From an uncultured Clostridia bacterium (lineage in GTDB: Bacteria > Bacillota > Clostridia > Christensenellales > Aristaeellaceae), in NCBI GenBank assembly GCA_947167215.1, contig CAMVHE010000001.1, positions 62,001 through 126,000 on the forward strand: a stretch of 64,000 bases of DNA. The letters are read 5' to 3'. Of the stretch, positions 49,931 to 60,792 are shown piece after piece. The translations under genes and the position numbers were made by a program. The notes under the pieces were generated by a model. It was not told the origin of the DNA and searched no databases. It was given only the letters and a program-made list of their open reading frames with translations. Every line of letters starts with the position of its first letter. The stretch's first letter is position 1.

Positions 49931-49932
49931 AA

Positions 49933-50574
49933 CTATTCCTCCTTTTCTTTTTCAGCCAAAGCTTTTTCGAGCAGATAAATACGCTCTTCAAGCATGTCAA
50001 TCTTATTTTTCACGGGGTCAGGAAGATGAATATGGTCAAGGTCAACCCCCTTCGCCACTTCCTGCCTGCGGACAATCCTTCCGGGATTTCCAACCACTGT
50101 GCAATTCGGCGGGACTTCCTTGAGAACAATGGCACCTGCGCCGATCTTGCTCCCGTCCCCGACAGTGAAGGGCCCCAGTACCTTTGCCCCTGCTCCGATG
50201 GTGACATTGTTGCCAATGGTGGGATGACGTTTTCCGGTGTCCTTTCCGGTACCGCCCAGCGTAACCCCCTGATAGAGCGTGACATTATCCCCGATGATCG
50301 TGGTTTCGCCGATAATCACCCCTGTTCCGTGATCTACAAAAAAACCTTTGCCAATCGTTGCGCCGGGGTGAATTTCAATGCCGGTGACATGGCGTCCCCG
50401 CTGAGAGATCCAGCGTGCCAGTGTGGTATGCCCTTTCAGGAAAAGCTTGTGGGCAAGCCGGTAATAGATCATGACGCGCACGGAAGGATAGCACAGCAGC
50501 ACTTCCAGTCGGGACTTGGCCGCCGGGTCACGTTCCATGACAGCATCAATATCTTCCTTGATTTGATGAAACAT
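49933..50574 (-). CDS. cysE: Serine O-acetyltransferase
   Basis: [67 protein letters not shown]. Confidence 0.96.
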   Translation of the reverse strand: MFHQIKEDIDAVMERDPAAKSRLEVLLCYPSVRVMIYYRLAHKLFLKGHTTLARWISQRGRHVTGIEIHPGATIGKGFFVDHGTGVIIGETTIIGDNVTLYQGVTLGGTGKDTGKRHPTIGNNVTIGAGAKVLGPFTVGDGSKIGAGAIVLKEVPPNCTVVGNPGRIVRRQEVAKGVDLDHIHLPDPVKNKIDMLEERIYLLEKALAEKEKEE

Positions 50575-50632
50575 TTCAGTAAACCTTTCGGAAATCGATT
50601 TCGAACCAAAAGTCAGTAAAAATTCGGAAAAT

Positions 50633-50852
50633 AAAAAAAGCTCTGTTCAGAGACGACAGGGCCGTGGTTCCACTCTGATGAAGCAGCGGTATCCTGCTGC
50701 TCCTTCTCAACCGCCTTAACACGACGCCATGCCGGCAGAGCCGGAAACTCCGAGGTGCATTTCACAGGAAGGCTTTGGGGAAGGATTTCAGCCGCGTCGC
50801 TTCCCTCTCTTGCAAATCCGATTCTCTGCTACTCTTCTCTTCATCGTTCACA
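50633..50852 (-). ncRNA. T-box leader (Cys specifier) upstream of cysE-cysS
   Basis: Minus strand T-box sequence AGAGTGGAACCACGG, specifier-loop-like GAAA-TGC-ACC (UGC = Cys), terminator helix followed by T7. Confidence 0.9.
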
Positions 50853-50858
50853 TGCGGC

Positions 50859-50887
50859 ATTATACCCATGAATGTCAGCCGTGTCAA
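50859..50887 (-). promoter_or_regulatory. Consensus sigma-A promoter for the Cys T-box operon
   Basis: Minus strand TTGACA-N17-TATAAT, exact consensus hexamers. Confidence 0.9.
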
Positions 50888-50950
50888 GCAAATCCGATCA
50901 AGAATCTTCCGGGAAAACAGCTTCATTCTGTTAAAGCATCAAATTAGGCA

Positions 50951-50979
50951 TTGCCTTTTATGGCTCAAGTTGCTATAAT
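50951..50979 (+). promoter_or_regulatory. Sigma-A promoter for the small membrane protein operon
   Basis: TTGCCT-N17-TATAAT upstream of the ATG at 51011. Confidence 0.65.
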
Positions 50980-51010
50980 GGAACACAAATCATTAGGAGG
51001 TATATGCTTC

Positions 51011-51136
51011 ATGGCTCAGAAAAAAAAGTCTGCCCAGGAAGAGCGGAAGGCTAAGCTGGTCCGTGTTATCGCTATCATCGCTTGCGCAGCACTCTTGCTT
51101 ACAGCTGTCCTGCCCTATCTTGTCGGCATGCGGTAA
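51011..51136 (+). CDS. Small single-TM protein (41 aa)
   Basis: MAQKKKSAQEERKAKLVRVIAIIACAALLLTAVLPYLVGMR with SD TAGGAGG and its own promoter. Confidence 0.75.
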   Translation: MAQKKKSAQEERKAKLVRVIAIIACAALLLTAVLPYLVGMR

Positions 51137-51232
51137 TCTCTTTCTGCGATAGGAGAATTCTCTCTTTTCCTGGAAAGTCAAGTGAAATAAACATGGCCTT
51201 TCAGCCATGTTTTTTCGTTATTGGAGGTTTAC

Positions 51233-51862
51233 ATGTCCACACAACACAGAAGAAGAAGGCCCGGTGCGAAAAAGAAGCGGGACCTTACGCCGCTTTATCT
51301 CGCGCTGGGAGTGCTGTTTGCCATTCTTCTCAGCTTCCTTATTTCCTACCGCGTATTCGGCTTCCGCAACGGAGAAGAAGCTGCTCCGGAAGTCACCGTC
51401 GAACCGCTTTACTATGATCCTACCACGCCGTTCACCCTTCAGGATGTGACGCTCACCCACCAGAATGAACTGCGTGCTTCTTCCAACGGACGCATCCGGG
51501 TCAGTGACGGCCCGCGGGGTATTTCCATCGGCAATTCTCTCGACACGGTGCTGGAACGCTACCCTTCCACCTTTTACGAAACGGTCGGCTCTACTGCTCT
51601 GACAGGAGAGCAATCGAACGAGCAGCGCATTCTGTATTGTGCAGATTATGTCGAAAACAGCAATGGCGTTATGACTGCCCTGCCGCCCAGAGGCATTCTC
51701 AATGTCGATAACGGAACGATTCTCGTTACCCTGCTTGCTCCGACTACACCTTATCCTCCGGGAACACTGGATGATTACCGAAGCTATGAACATGTCTTCT
51801 GCATCTACAGCATCAATCCGGATACGATGACGGTGGCATCCATCACCCTGGGGATTCAATAA
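51233..51862 (+). CDS. Hypothetical membrane-anchored extracytoplasmic protein
   Basis: MSTQHRRRRPGAKKKRDLTPLYLALGVLFAILLSFLISYRVF (positive-inside TM), then an extracytoplasmic domain of unknown family; SD GGAGG. Confidence 0.8.
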   Translation: MSTQHRRRRPGAKKKRDLTPLYLALGVLFAILLSFLISYRVFGFRNGEEAAPEVTVEPLYYDPTTPFTLQDVTLTHQNELRASSNGRIRVSDGPRGISIGNSLDTVLERYPSTFYETVGSTALTGEQSNEQRILYCADYVENSNGVMTALPPRGILNVDNGTILVTLLAPTTPYPPGTLDDYRSYEHVFCIYSINPDTMTVASITLGIQ

Positions 51863-51876
51863 CAGGAGCTGACCTT

Positions 51877-52482
51877 ATGTGTGCACGTTATTACTTCGAC
51901 GCGGAGGATGAAGACCTTTCGGAGATCATGGCGGCATTAAACCGTCGATATGAAGCCGTGTCCCCCGAAGTGCTTACTTCCGGTGAAAAGACACCGGGAA
52001 TGCTGATTCCGGCGGTCTGCCGCAACCGGCGGGGTACGCCGGACGCCTTTCTGATGCACTGGGGATACCACGTCGGAAATAAGCTGGTGATCAATGCCAG
52101 GAGCGAATCCATCGAAACGAAACCCCTTTTTTCCGACGGAGCCCTGCATCGCCGATGTGCGGTTCCGGCAGCGGCCTACTTTGAATGGCAGAAAACCGGC
52201 AGCGGGAAACTGCGTTATCGTTTCGAAGCATCCGGACGGCATTTTTTCTGGATGGCGGCAATCTACCGGATCATGGAGGGTGCTCCTCCCGAACTGGTCA
52301 TCCTTACAAAGGATGCAGAACCGGAATATGCCGGGATCCATGACAGGATGCCTGTCCTTCTCTCTCCCGAAAGAAAGGAAAACTGGATTCAGGAGACCGG
52401 CGAAATACAGAAAATCCTGAATACCGGGCATACCCCGCTTTCATTTGGTCCGGATGAACCGTATCAGCTGTCATTGCTGTAA
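51877..52482 (+). CDS. SRAP-domain protein (YedK/HMCES family, abasic-site DNA-protein crosslinking)
   Basis: MCARYYF (Cys2), INARSES, RCAVPAAAYFEWQ, GIHDRMPVLLSPE. Confidence 0.95.
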   Translation: MCARYYFDAEDEDLSEIMAALNRRYEAVSPEVLTSGEKTPGMLIPAVCRNRRGTPDAFLMHWGYHVGNKLVINARSESIETKPLFSDGALHRRCAVPAAAYFEWQKTGSGKLRYRFEASGRHFFWMAAIYRIMEGAPPELVILTKDAEPEYAGIHDRMPVLLSPERKENWIQETGEIQKILNTGHTPLSFGPDEPYQLSLL

Positions 52483-52536
52483 ATCACTGTCACAGGTCAA
52501 CCGGGCGATACCGGCCCGGTCGGTCCGATACTTCTC

Positions 52537-52559
52537 AGCGCCTCAGGGCGCTTTTTTTC
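52537..52559 (+). terminator. Rho-independent terminator after the SRAP gene
   Basis: AGCGCC-tcag-GGCGCT followed by a T-run. Confidence 0.85.
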
Positions 52560-52676
52560 TTTATGCCGTGGAAGTCCCTTTCCGGAATGTTCTTTAATGG
52601 AAAGGAAAACCCGTTTCCAGAAAAGGGGGTCGCGGGCTTTCGGAAAGATTTTCCGCATACTGCATGTGATTTGCGC

Positions 52677-52704
52677 AAAAAAAAGCCAGTCTGTTAAGAC
52701 TGGC
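52677..52704 (-). terminator. Rho-independent terminator after SRP RNA
   Basis: Minus strand GCCAGTCT-taac-AGACTGGC followed by T8. Confidence 0.9.
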
Positions 52705-52721
52705 TGATTCTCTTCTTAATA

Positions 52722-52846
52722 TAGGATACTCGGGGCAGAAACCCTCACGGCACATGTAAAGCAATGCTTATTGCTGCTACCTTCCGGTCCTGACAAGATT
52801 CACACGATCACATTGCATGAGATCCATCCGTCATCGCATCCTACGG
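52722..52846 (-). ncRNA. ffs: Signal recognition particle RNA (small bacterial SRP RNA)
   Basis: Minus strand GTCAGGACCGGAAGGTAGCAGCAATAAG (domain IV core), pairing ends TAGGAT/ATCCTA, TATAAT about 7 bp upstream, terminator downstream. Confidence 0.93.
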
Positions 52847-52923
52847 CTATACATTATACTCCATTTCAGGAAAAAAGCAAGCATTGTCATCATGGAGTTT
52901 TTTCACAAAAACTTCCGCTTTAA

Positions 52924-55900
52924 TTAGGCGTCCTTTTTATCGTTCTCATCCAGATGCGGGAAAATCCGTTCCGTCAGCCGTTCCATGACCCGAACAGTAA
53001 AATGAAGCATTTCATCCCGCTGCAGTCTGGTATCCCGGATTTCCAGCTTGGGAATTCCCGAAAGGTTAAGGGTCAGATGGGGATCCAGACCGCGGACGCC
53101 CGCAAGGAGGACGCCTCCATCCAGTTCCGAATCGCTGCTGAAACTGAGCATCATCAGGCAATCCTTCTGTGTAACCTTCTCGATGCCCATCCGGGTGCAC
53201 ATGGACTTCAGATAGGAAACCGCCACAAGGTTTGCAACGCATGCGGGTTCTTCTCCGAACCGGTCCACCAGCTCCTCCTCCACATCGTCGCGGGCAGCAG
53301 CACTGGTGATACCGGCGATGCGTTTGTAGACATCCAGCCGCTGCTTTTCTCCTTCCACATACGTGGCAGGCAGATAGGCATTGACATGGACATCCATACG
53401 GGTTTCGAGATCACGGTGGGCAGGCAGCTTCTGACCGCTGGCTTCTTTCACTGCTTCATCCAGCAGCTTGCAGTACAGATCATATCCGATATTGGCCAGG
53501 TGTCCGCTCTGCTGCGCTCCCAGGATATTTCCGGCGCCTCGGATTTCCAGGTCCCGCATCGCAATACGGAATCCGGAACCGAATTCCGTAAACTCGCGGA
53601 TGGTATTGAGCCGCTTCTGAGCGGATTCCGTCAGTATCTTCCCGGCGCGGATGGTGAGATACGCATAGGCAAGCCGGTTGGACCTTCCAACGCGCCCGCG
53701 GATCTGATAGAGCTGGCCGAGACCAAACCGGTCCGCATCAAAGACAATCAGGGTATTCACCAGTGGAATATCAAGTCCGGATTCGATGATGGTGGAGCAC
53801 AGCAGTACATCGTACCGGTGTTCACTGAAATCCAGCATGATATCTTCCAGTGCGTTTTCCTTCATCTGCCCGTGAGCCATGGCAATCCGTGCCTCCGGAA
53901 CCAGCTGTTGGAGCTGCTCGTAGCACCGCTCGATGGACTGAACGTGGTTGTAAAGGAAAAAGACCTGCCCGTTCCGGCCCATTTCGCGCAGGATCGCATC
54001 GCGGATCACGCTGTCCTGGTACTCCATGACATAGGTCTGGACAGGATACCTGGCCTGCGGCGGAGTTTCCAGAACGCTCATATCCCGGATTCCTACCATG
54101 GACATGTGAAGGGTGCGAGGAATCGGCGTAGCTGACAGCGTCAGCACGTCAATGGAAGACTTCATATTCTTGATGGTTTCCTTGTGGGAAACACCAAAGC
54201 GCTGCTCCTCATCCACAATGAGCAGTCCCAGGTTCTTGAAGTGAATGTCTTTTCCCAGCAACCGGTGGGTGCCCACGACGACGTCCACCGATCCGTCCGC
54301 GATTTGGGCAATCGTCTGCTGCTGTTCCTTTCTGGACCGGAAGCGGCTGAGCTGGGCGATTTGCACCGGAAATCCTTCGAAGCGGTGAATCATCGTCTGA
54401 TAATGCTGTGAGACAAGCACGGTGGTCGGTGCAAGAATGGCTACCTGTTTCCCGTCCATCACTGCCTTGAAGGCCGCACGGAGCGCAACTTCGGTTTTCC
54501 CGTACCCCACATCCCCGCAGAGAAGCCGGTCCATGACCATCGGCTTTTCCATGTCCTTTTTGATTTCATCGATGGCAACCAGCTGGTCCGGGGTCTCTTC
54601 ATAAGGAAAGTTCTCCTCGAATTCCTCCTGCCAGGGGGTATCGGGTCCGAAGGCGTAGCCGATATTTTTTTTCCGCTGGGCATACAGGGCAACGAGGTCA
54701 AAGGCAATTGCCTTCAGACCGTCCCGTACCTTCTTTTTCTGTTTGGCCCAGTCCTTTCCTCCCAGGGAGGTCATCTTCGGAGGCACGCCCTCATTGCCGC
54801 CGATGTATTTCTGGATGCGGTCAAAGTGATCCACCGGAATGTATAGCTTATCATTTCCAAGATACTCCACCATCAGGAAATCCCGCGTCGCGCCATCGCT
54901 GCGCAGCTGTTTGGTTCCCTGATAGATGCCGATGCCGTAAGTATCGTGGACGACATAGTCTCCGATCTCCACGTCAGTGAATGAATCCATTTTTCGCCCC
55001 TCTGCTGTCTTCTTCTTCGCTTTCTGGTATTTCGCGCCGTAGACATCGCTTTCAACCAGGACCGCCAGCCGGGCATCCGGATAAAGGAAGCCGCTGGAGA
55101 GTGCAAGCGGATAGATGATACAGTCACCGGGCTTCGGCGTCAGTTCCAGCAGGGGGTCATAAAGCGTCTGAACGCCCTCGTCCGAGAAGGACTGGTTCAT
55201 GCGCTCGCCTCTGGCACTGCCGCCGGACAGAAGGATCACCCTCCATCCGGTCTTCTGCCACATGCTGATATCCTTGCACATGTCCGATATCCTGCCGCCA
55301 TAGGACCCGATGGGCTTTCCGCCCATATCAATGGTCCGGTCAAACCGGATTCCATCCACGGTGCAGCTGAAATCCGCTAGGCAGAGCAAGGGATATCTGC
55401 GGATGGCGGTGCGGACCTCTTCCGGGGAAAGCAGCAGGTTTTCCTGCCCCGGAACGGCTTCTCCGCGAAGCAGGGCGCTGTCCAGCGCATGCATGAATTC
55501 ATTCCGGCGGCTTTCCATCCGCTCCATATCCGCCTGGGGATTCATGAGAACCACCAGCGGATTATCCATATAATCCAGAATGGTGGAGGCACCGTCATAG
55601 AGAAGGTTCATGAACCGTTCAAGAAAACGGTTTCCGATTCCATTCTGAATGTCCTGAATGCAGCGGTCGATGTTTTCGCGGTAACGAATTTCGGCCCGGT
55701 TCTGATTCTGAAGTTTCGCCTTGATCTCCGGCTGTACATCTTCCATCATTTCGGAATCTTCTTCGGAAGGCAGGTCCTCCAGAAGGGAAACTTCCGATTC
55801 TTTCTGAAGCTGAAAGCCGGAAACCTGATTCTGTATATCGTTCAGAACCTGAAGATGTTTATCCCGGACCGAACTGTCGGTGATAACCTCACAGGCAGGA

Positions 55901-56565
55901 GGAATGATAACCTCCCTCGCATTTTCCAAGGAACGCTGGGAAATGGTATCAAAGGTGCGGATCGAATCCACTTCATCGTCAAAGAACTCAATCCGATAGG
56001 CATTCAGGGCGTCGGACGGATAGATATCCAGAATTCCTCCGCGAATGCTGAACTGGCCTTTTCCTTCCACCATGTTTTCACGGGAATATCCGGAAAAGAG
56101 AAGCCTTCTTCTCAGGTCATCCAGGGAAAGTCTTTCCCCGATGCTAATCTTCAGCGTGGCCTGCTGAAAGAATTCCCTCGGCATGATTCTGTGCATGAGG
56201 CTGTCCATGGTGGCGACAACAACGTTCGTCTCCCCGGACAGCAGCTTCTGCATGGTTTCAATACGCCGGTAGGCAACGTCCCGGCTTGCAGCAACATCCT
56301 GGTAGAAAGTGAGTTCCCTGGCCGGAAACATGCTGCATTTTCCAAGCAGTGCACCGAGATCTTCCATTGCACTGGAAGCCTTTTTTTCGTTTTCACATAA
56401 CATAATAAGCGGGCGCTGATATTCGCTCGCAACGCTTGCCGCAAGATGGGTTTTCTGCGCGCCAGACAGCTCGTGGCACAGGATGCTCGCCCCGGGCCTC
56501 AGCGCTTCCATGATTTCTTCGAAAGGCTGATATCCTTTCAGCTGCTCAATGATCTGCTTGTTCAT
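52924..56565 (-). CDS. mfd: Transcription-repair coupling factor
   Basis: [20 protein letters not shown] (RID), [61 protein letters not shown]. Confidence 0.97.
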   Translation of the reverse strand: MNKQIIEQLKGYQPFEEIMEALRPGASILCHELSGAQKTHLAASVASEYQRPLIMLCENEKKASSAMEDLGALLGKCSMFPARELTFYQDVAASRDVAYRRIETMQKLLSGETNVVVATMDSLMHRIMPREFFQQATLKISIGERLSLDDLRRRLLFSGYSRENMVEGKGQFSIRGGILDIYPSDALNAYRIEFFDDEVDSIRTFDTISQRSLENAREVIIPPACEVITDSSVRDKHLQVLNDIQNQVSGFQLQKESEVSLLEDLPSEEDSEMMEDVQPEIKAKLQNQNRAEIRYRENIDRCIQDIQNGIGNRFLERFMNLLYDGASTILDYMDNPLVVLMNPQADMERMESRRNEFMHALDSALLRGEAVPGQENLLLSPEEVRTAIRRYPLLCLADFSCTVDGIRFDRTIDMGGKPIGSYGGRISDMCKDISMWQKTGWRVILLSGGSARGERMNQSFSDEGVQTLYDPLLELTPKPGDCIIYPLALSSGFLYPDARLAVLVESDVYGAKYQKAKKKTAEGRKMDSFTDVEIGDYVVHDTYGIGIYQGTKQLRSDGATRDFLMVEYLGNDKLYIPVDHFDRIQKYIGGNEGVPPKMTSLGGKDWAKQKKKVRDGLKAIAFDLVALYAQRKKNIGYAFGPDTPWQEEFEENFPYEETPDQLVAIDEIKKDMEKPMVMDRLLCGDVGYGKTEVALRAAFKAVMDGKQVAILAPTTVLVSQHYQTMIHRFEGFPVQIAQLSRFRSRKEQQQTIAQIADGSVDVVVGTHRLLGKDIHFKNLGLLIVDEEQRFGVSHKETIKNMKSSIDVLTLSATPIPRTLHMSMVGIRDMSVLETPPQARYPVQTYVMEYQDSVIRDAILREMGRNGQVFFLYNHVQSIERCYEQLQQLVPEARIAMAHGQMKENALEDIMLDFSEHRYDVLLCSTIIESGLDIPLVNTLIVFDADRFGLGQLYQIRGRVGRSNRLAYAYLTIRAGKILTESAQKRLNTIREFTEFGSGFRIAMRDLEIRGAGNILGAQQSGHLANIGYDLYCKLLDEAVKEASGQKLPAHRDLETRMDVHVNAYLPATYVEGEKQRLDVYKRIAGITSAAARDDVEEELVDRFGEEPACVANLVAVSYLKSMCTRMGIEKVTQKDCLMMLSFSSDSELDGGVLLAGVRGLDPHLTLNLSGIPKLEIRDTRLQRDEMLHFTVRVMERLTERIFPHLDENDKKDA

Positions 56566-57151
56566 TCTTTTCCTCTGCTTCTTTGTTTCTGGCATCTGCA
56601 AGCCGCATGGCACTGTCTATATTATGCCTCTGCCACTCAAGGATGACATCTGCCGCATTCTGAAATGCGCGGAACTGTTTTGCGCGGTCTTCCTCTGTCT
56701 GATAGCGGGACAGGACAAAGTCTGCCAGGTCCCAGCTGGCGGGGACGGGACCGGTTCCGATCCGAAGCCGCGGGAAATCCTCCCTGCCGGTTAAGCCGAT
56801 GACGGACCGCATGCCGTTATGCGTTCCGGCACTTCCTTTTTTCCGCAGCCGGAGCTTTCCAAGCGGCAGATCGATATCATCGTAGATAATCATCACGTCC
56901 TGGGGATCCACCTTATACCAGGCGAGCACATCCGTTACGCATCTCCCGGAGAGATTCATAAACGTCTGCGGTTTGACAAGCACCAGCTTGTTTTCTCCGA
57001 AACCCGTCTCGCCGATCTGGCCATGCAGGTCCAGTTTGGAAAGCCGGATGCCTTCCTTGTCGCAGAGAATATCAATGACATCAAAGCCGACGTTATGACG
57101 GGTTCTTTCATACTCTTTACCCGGGTTTCCCAGGCCGATAACAATTTTCAT
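56546..57151 (-). CDS. pth: Peptidyl-tRNA hydrolase
   Basis: MKIVIGLGNPGKEYERTRHNVGFDVID, KPQTFMNLSG, IYDDIDLPLGKLRLRKKGSAGTHNGMRSVI. Confidence 0.97.
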   Translation of the reverse strand: MKIVIGLGNPGKEYERTRHNVGFDVIDILCDKEGIRLSKLDLHGQIGETGFGENKLVLVKPQTFMNLSGRCVTDVLAWYKVDPQDVMIIYDDIDLPLGKLRLRKKGSAGTHNGMRSVIGLTGREDFPRLRIGTGPVPASWDLADFVLSRYQTEEDRAKQFRAFQNAADVILEWQRHNIDSAMRLADARNKEAEEKNEQADH

Positions 57152-57240
57152 ATTTCCTCCAAAACGCTGAGAGGCGGGAATGCAAAGCATTCCCGCATGA
57201 TTTCAGTATATGTTCTTTTCCGGTTTCCTGGCCGATGCAC

Positions 57241-58107
57241 TTATCCCTTGTCCGTCTTCATATCGTCCTTCTTTTGCTTGTCAGCTGCTGCCAGCAGCCA
57301 GCCTGCAGGACGGATAGATACTTCACCGGTAAGCTCATCGACGGAATCAATGACCATCAGCGAACGGACGTTCTCCACCCGCTTCTTTACCGGTTCGGCA
57401 GTGGAGGTGAGTACGCAGATCCCGACAACGGTGACGGAAAACTCCTTCATCATGTCGAGCATGCCTTTTGCAGTCCCGCCTGCACGCATGAAATCGTCCA
57501 CAATAAGCGCACGCTGGCCTTCCTTGACGGCACGTCTCGAAAGGCTCATCGTTTCAACATGGGTTCCTGACCCGGATAAATAATTGATGTTTACCGCCGG
57601 TCCTTCATATACCTTGTTTTCGCGGCGAACAATCACCATCGGAACGTTCAGGGCTCTTGCAGTCATCATGGCAACGGGGATTCCCTTGGTTTCCATGGTA
57701 AGCACAAAATCCGGCTCGGCACGATAATACTGGGAAGCAATAATAGCGCCTACCGCCTCCACCACTTTCGGTGATGAGAGCACATCCGACATATAAAGAT
57801 ATCCCCCCGGGAGAATTCTGGAAGGGGAAGAAACGGACGCAGCAAGCGAGGATACCGTCGCCAGTGCATCTGCCGGAGTAGGAACAGGACGGAAGCGGAT
57901 GCCTCCGGAGGCTCCTGTCATGGTATCAATCTGTCCAAGATGATACTCCTGAAAGAGATTCTTTAGAAAATCCGTATCTTCACTGAGTGAAGACTTAGCA
58001 GAACCGAAAAGCTCGCTAAAAGAACCTAAAGTCATAATCTCGTTAGGCGAATCAGAAAGCATCTTTGTCATGATGGCAAGACGCTCATTTCTGCGGACGC
58101 GATCCAT
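57241..58107 (-). CDS. purR: PurR-type purine operon repressor
   Basis: N-terminal wHTH (RRNERLAIMTKMLSDSPNEIMTLGSFSELFGSAKSSLSEDTDFLK) plus PRT domain ALIVDDFMRAGGTAKGM. Confidence 0.93.
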   Translation of the reverse strand: MDRVRRNERLAIMTKMLSDSPNEIMTLGSFSELFGSAKSSLSEDTDFLKNLFQEYHLGQIDTMTGASGGIRFRPVPTPADALATVSSLAASVSSPSRILPGGYLYMSDVLSSPKVVEAVGAIIASQYYRAEPDFVLTMETKGIPVAMMTARALNVPMVIVRRENKVYEGPAVNINYLSGSGTHVETMSLSRRAVKEGQRALIVDDFMRAGGTAKGMLDMMKEFSVTVVGICVLTSTAEPVKKRVENVRSLMVIDSVDELTGEVSIRPAGWLLAAADKQKKDDMKTDKG

Positions 58108-58353
58108 TGACTTTCCTCCAAATTCCGAATGATTAGTAAACTCTTGAGATTATAATTCAGCTTTTAATTCCCGTCAATGGTTGTTTTTCACGGTTAAAGG
58201 ATACAGAATTAGCACGAAATGGCGATATTTCAGAAAACAGGCGGGCATATGCCGCCGTTTTACAAAAGGAGAGAATTCGGCTATAATTATATAGCTATTC
58301 TGTTCATTCTTTTATACACTCAGTATCGCTTTACTGCTTATTCAGGAGGCATT

Positions 58354-59757
58354 ATGCCACATATCAGAGATTTTGAAGGAAAGAATGTGCATATGATCGG
58401 CATCGGCGGCAGTTCCATGAGCGGACTCGCCGGCATGCTCCGCCAGCGGGGCATTCATGTCACCGGTTCCGACAATGCACGCAGCTATATGACGGAATCC
58501 CTTGAAAAACAGGGAATTCCGGTAACGATCGGCCATAGACCTGAAAATGTTCACGGCGCAGACCTGGTGGTTTTTTCTGCCGCCATTTCAGAGACGAACC
58601 CGGAAAGGATGGAAGCGACCCGCTTGGAAATCCCTCAGATGGAGCGTTCCGTCCTTCTGGGGCAGTTAATGGAAGGATACGAACATTCCATCAACGTCTG
58701 CGGTACACACGGAAAGACCACCACGACCTCCATGATCGCGGAAGTGCTGGTGGAAAACCATACGGATCCCACCGTGCATATCGGCGGACAGCTTGACTAT
58801 ATCGGCGGAAGCACCAGAGTGGGCAGCCACAAGCTCTTCGTCGTCGAAGCCTGCGAGTATCACAAGTCCTTTCTTGAATTCCATCCGACGATTGCCGTCA
58901 TCACGAACATCGAGGAAGATCATCTGGATTATTACCGGGACATCGATGATATCTACCACGCATTCGAAGACTTCACCAGTCTGCTTCCGGAAAATGGCGT
59001 CTGCATCGGCTACGGCGATGATCCGCTGGTTTCACGGCTTCTGTCCACACAGAAATGCAGGATCGTCTCCTTCGGAATCAGCTCGGACTGCACCTGGTCT
59101 CCCCGGGGCCTTCATTACGATGTAACGGGCTGTGCCGACTTTGATGTGGCCCGCAACGGCCAGGTGGTCACCCACGTCACATTGAAGATACCGGGACTCT
59201 ACAATGTCCTGCATGCGCTGGCAACCATCGCCGCCTGCACCGAGGTCGGAATTTCTCCGGACGATGTCGCCCATGCGCTCAATGCTTTCACCGCCCCTCA
59301 CCGCAGGTTTGAACACACCGGTGATGTGTGTGGTGTTGCGCTGTACACCGATTACGGTCACAATCCCGCGGAAATGCACAGTGCTCTTCAGAATGCCGCA
59401 ATGCAGCCCCACGGAACGCTGTTTGCCGTCGTACAGCCCCACACCTATTCCAGGCTGAAAACCCTGTTCAAGGATTATATCCACTGCTGTGATCTGGCAG
59501 ACGAAATTCTCGTTACCGATATTTATGCTGCCAGGGAAACCGATCCCGGGGATATTCATTCCACCATGCTGGTGGATGCCATTGCGGCCACCGGTCAGAA
59601 CGTTCACTATACCCCGACCTTTGATGATGCGGAGGCATATCTTCGTGCACACTGGAAGCCCGGCGATCTGGTAATCACCATGAGCTGCGGAGACATTCAT
59701 CTGCTGAATGCCCAAATCCAGAAGCACGGAGATGATTACAAACCGGAGGCCAAATAA
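58354..59757 (+). CDS. murC: UDP-N-acetylmuramate-L-alanine ligase
   Basis: VHMIGIGGSSMSGLAGMLRQRGIHVTGSD, VCGTHGKTTTTSMIAEVL, DYGHNPAEM; start ATG after AGGAGG. Confidence 0.92.
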   Translation: MPHIRDFEGKNVHMIGIGGSSMSGLAGMLRQRGIHVTGSDNARSYMTESLEKQGIPVTIGHRPENVHGADLVVFSAAISETNPERMEATRLEIPQMERSVLLGQLMEGYEHSINVCGTHGKTTTTSMIAEVLVENHTDPTVHIGGQLDYIGGSTRVGSHKLFVVEACEYHKSFLEFHPTIAVITNIEEDHLDYYRDIDDIYHAFEDFTSLLPENGVCIGYGDDPLVSRLLSTQKCRIVSFGISSDCTWSPRGLHYDVTGCADFDVARNGQVVTHVTLKIPGLYNVLHALATIAACTEVGISPDDVAHALNAFTAPHRRFEHTGDVCGVALYTDYGHNPAEMHSALQNAAMQPHGTLFAVVQPHTYSRLKTLFKDYIHCCDLADEILVTDIYAARETDPGDIHSTMLVDAIAATGQNVHYTPTFDDAEAYLRAHWKPGDLVITMSCGDIHLLNAQIQKHGDDYKPEAK

Positions 59758-60719
59758 TGCCCGCCTCCTATGTCCATCAATCTATCGCCAATACCGTATG
59801 CGACCGTCTGCACTGCTATTATGAAAAGTCCATGCGGGATATTGTACTGGCTGGCGCGGAAGGTCCGGATCCCCTATTTTACTGTTTCCTGATTCCCCAA
59901 AGGTATGATCGCGCCTATGCTCCGACACTGGCCTCTGCCATGCACCGGAAGAAAACGAACGACTTTCTGATAGCCCTTCTGGGTACCTCTTCCGAAAGCC
60001 CCGTACTCACCGCCTACAGCTGCGGATTCCTGACGCACTATGCCGCAGACACGATCGTACACCCTTACGTTTACGCTCATTCCATCACCCCGGATGGAAA
60101 ATACTCTTCCAATCTCCATTCCACCCTGGAACAGCATTACGATATCTGGCAGTATCGGCATGAAGGCCACCAGACAGGAATTCCCACCGCGCTGCAGGGC
60201 ATCTGTCTGCTGAACACTCCGGCAATGTCAGAAATCTCCAATGCTTTTTCCTATGCCCTCGGCCGTGTATTTCCCGATAAACGACTGACACCGAAGCAGG
60301 TCGCTCACTGTTTCAGGCAGAGCATCCGGGTGAGCCGATGGCTGCATTCTCCCGACGGGAAGAAATATGCACTGGCAGGCAGGCTCCCTTCGAAACTGAG
60401 GGAAACGGTCCATGCCCATATGGTACCCGGCAGTCCATGGAATCATGACTTTCTGAATCATGCCCATGCTTCCTGGCATTCGATCTGGCAGCCGGACATT
60501 CCACGTACGGAAAGCCTTCCCGACCTGTACCAGGCAGCAGTGGAACGTGCCTGCTATCTGCTGCAGGCAGGTCAGGCATATATGAAAGGCCATCTGACAG
60601 AAACCCGGATGCGGCTGATTCTCGGAGATCTCTCCTATGATTCCGGGCTGCCCTGGCAGGAGAGCATTTCCCCCTATCAGGCTGCGGATTCCCTTTCAAA
60701 AAATGGTTTACAGCGGTAA
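59757..60719 (+). CDS. Zinc-dependent phospholipase C family protein
   Basis: MPASYVHQSIANTV..., LAGAEGPDPLFYC, GFLTHYAADTIVHPYVYAH (His/Asp metal-ligand pattern); overlaps the murC stop. Confidence 0.85.
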   Translation: MPASYVHQSIANTVCDRLHCYYEKSMRDIVLAGAEGPDPLFYCFLIPQRYDRAYAPTLASAMHRKKTNDFLIALLGTSSESPVLTAYSCGFLTHYAADTIVHPYVYAHSITPDGKYSSNLHSTLEQHYDIWQYRHEGHQTGIPTALQGICLLNTPAMSEISNAFSYALGRVFPDKRLTPKQVAHCFRQSIRVSRWLHSPDGKKYALAGRLPSKLRETVHAHMVPGSPWNHDFLNHAHASWHSIWQPDIPRTESLPDLYQAAVERACYLLQAGQAYMKGHLTETRMRLILGDLSYDSGLPWQESISPYQAADSLSKNGLQR

Positions 60720-60792
60720 AAATGCGCCGCCCTTGCGCTTTTATCGTACTTGCTGTATAATGACATATCCCAAACGATGGAGGAATACAGAT

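Noticed and set aside
48866-49978. 370-aa plus-strand ORF opposite cysS
   Set aside because: Shadow ORF; cysS motifs are unambiguous on the minus strand.
52954-54135. 393-aa plus-strand ORF opposite mfd
   Set aside because: Shadow ORF of mfd.
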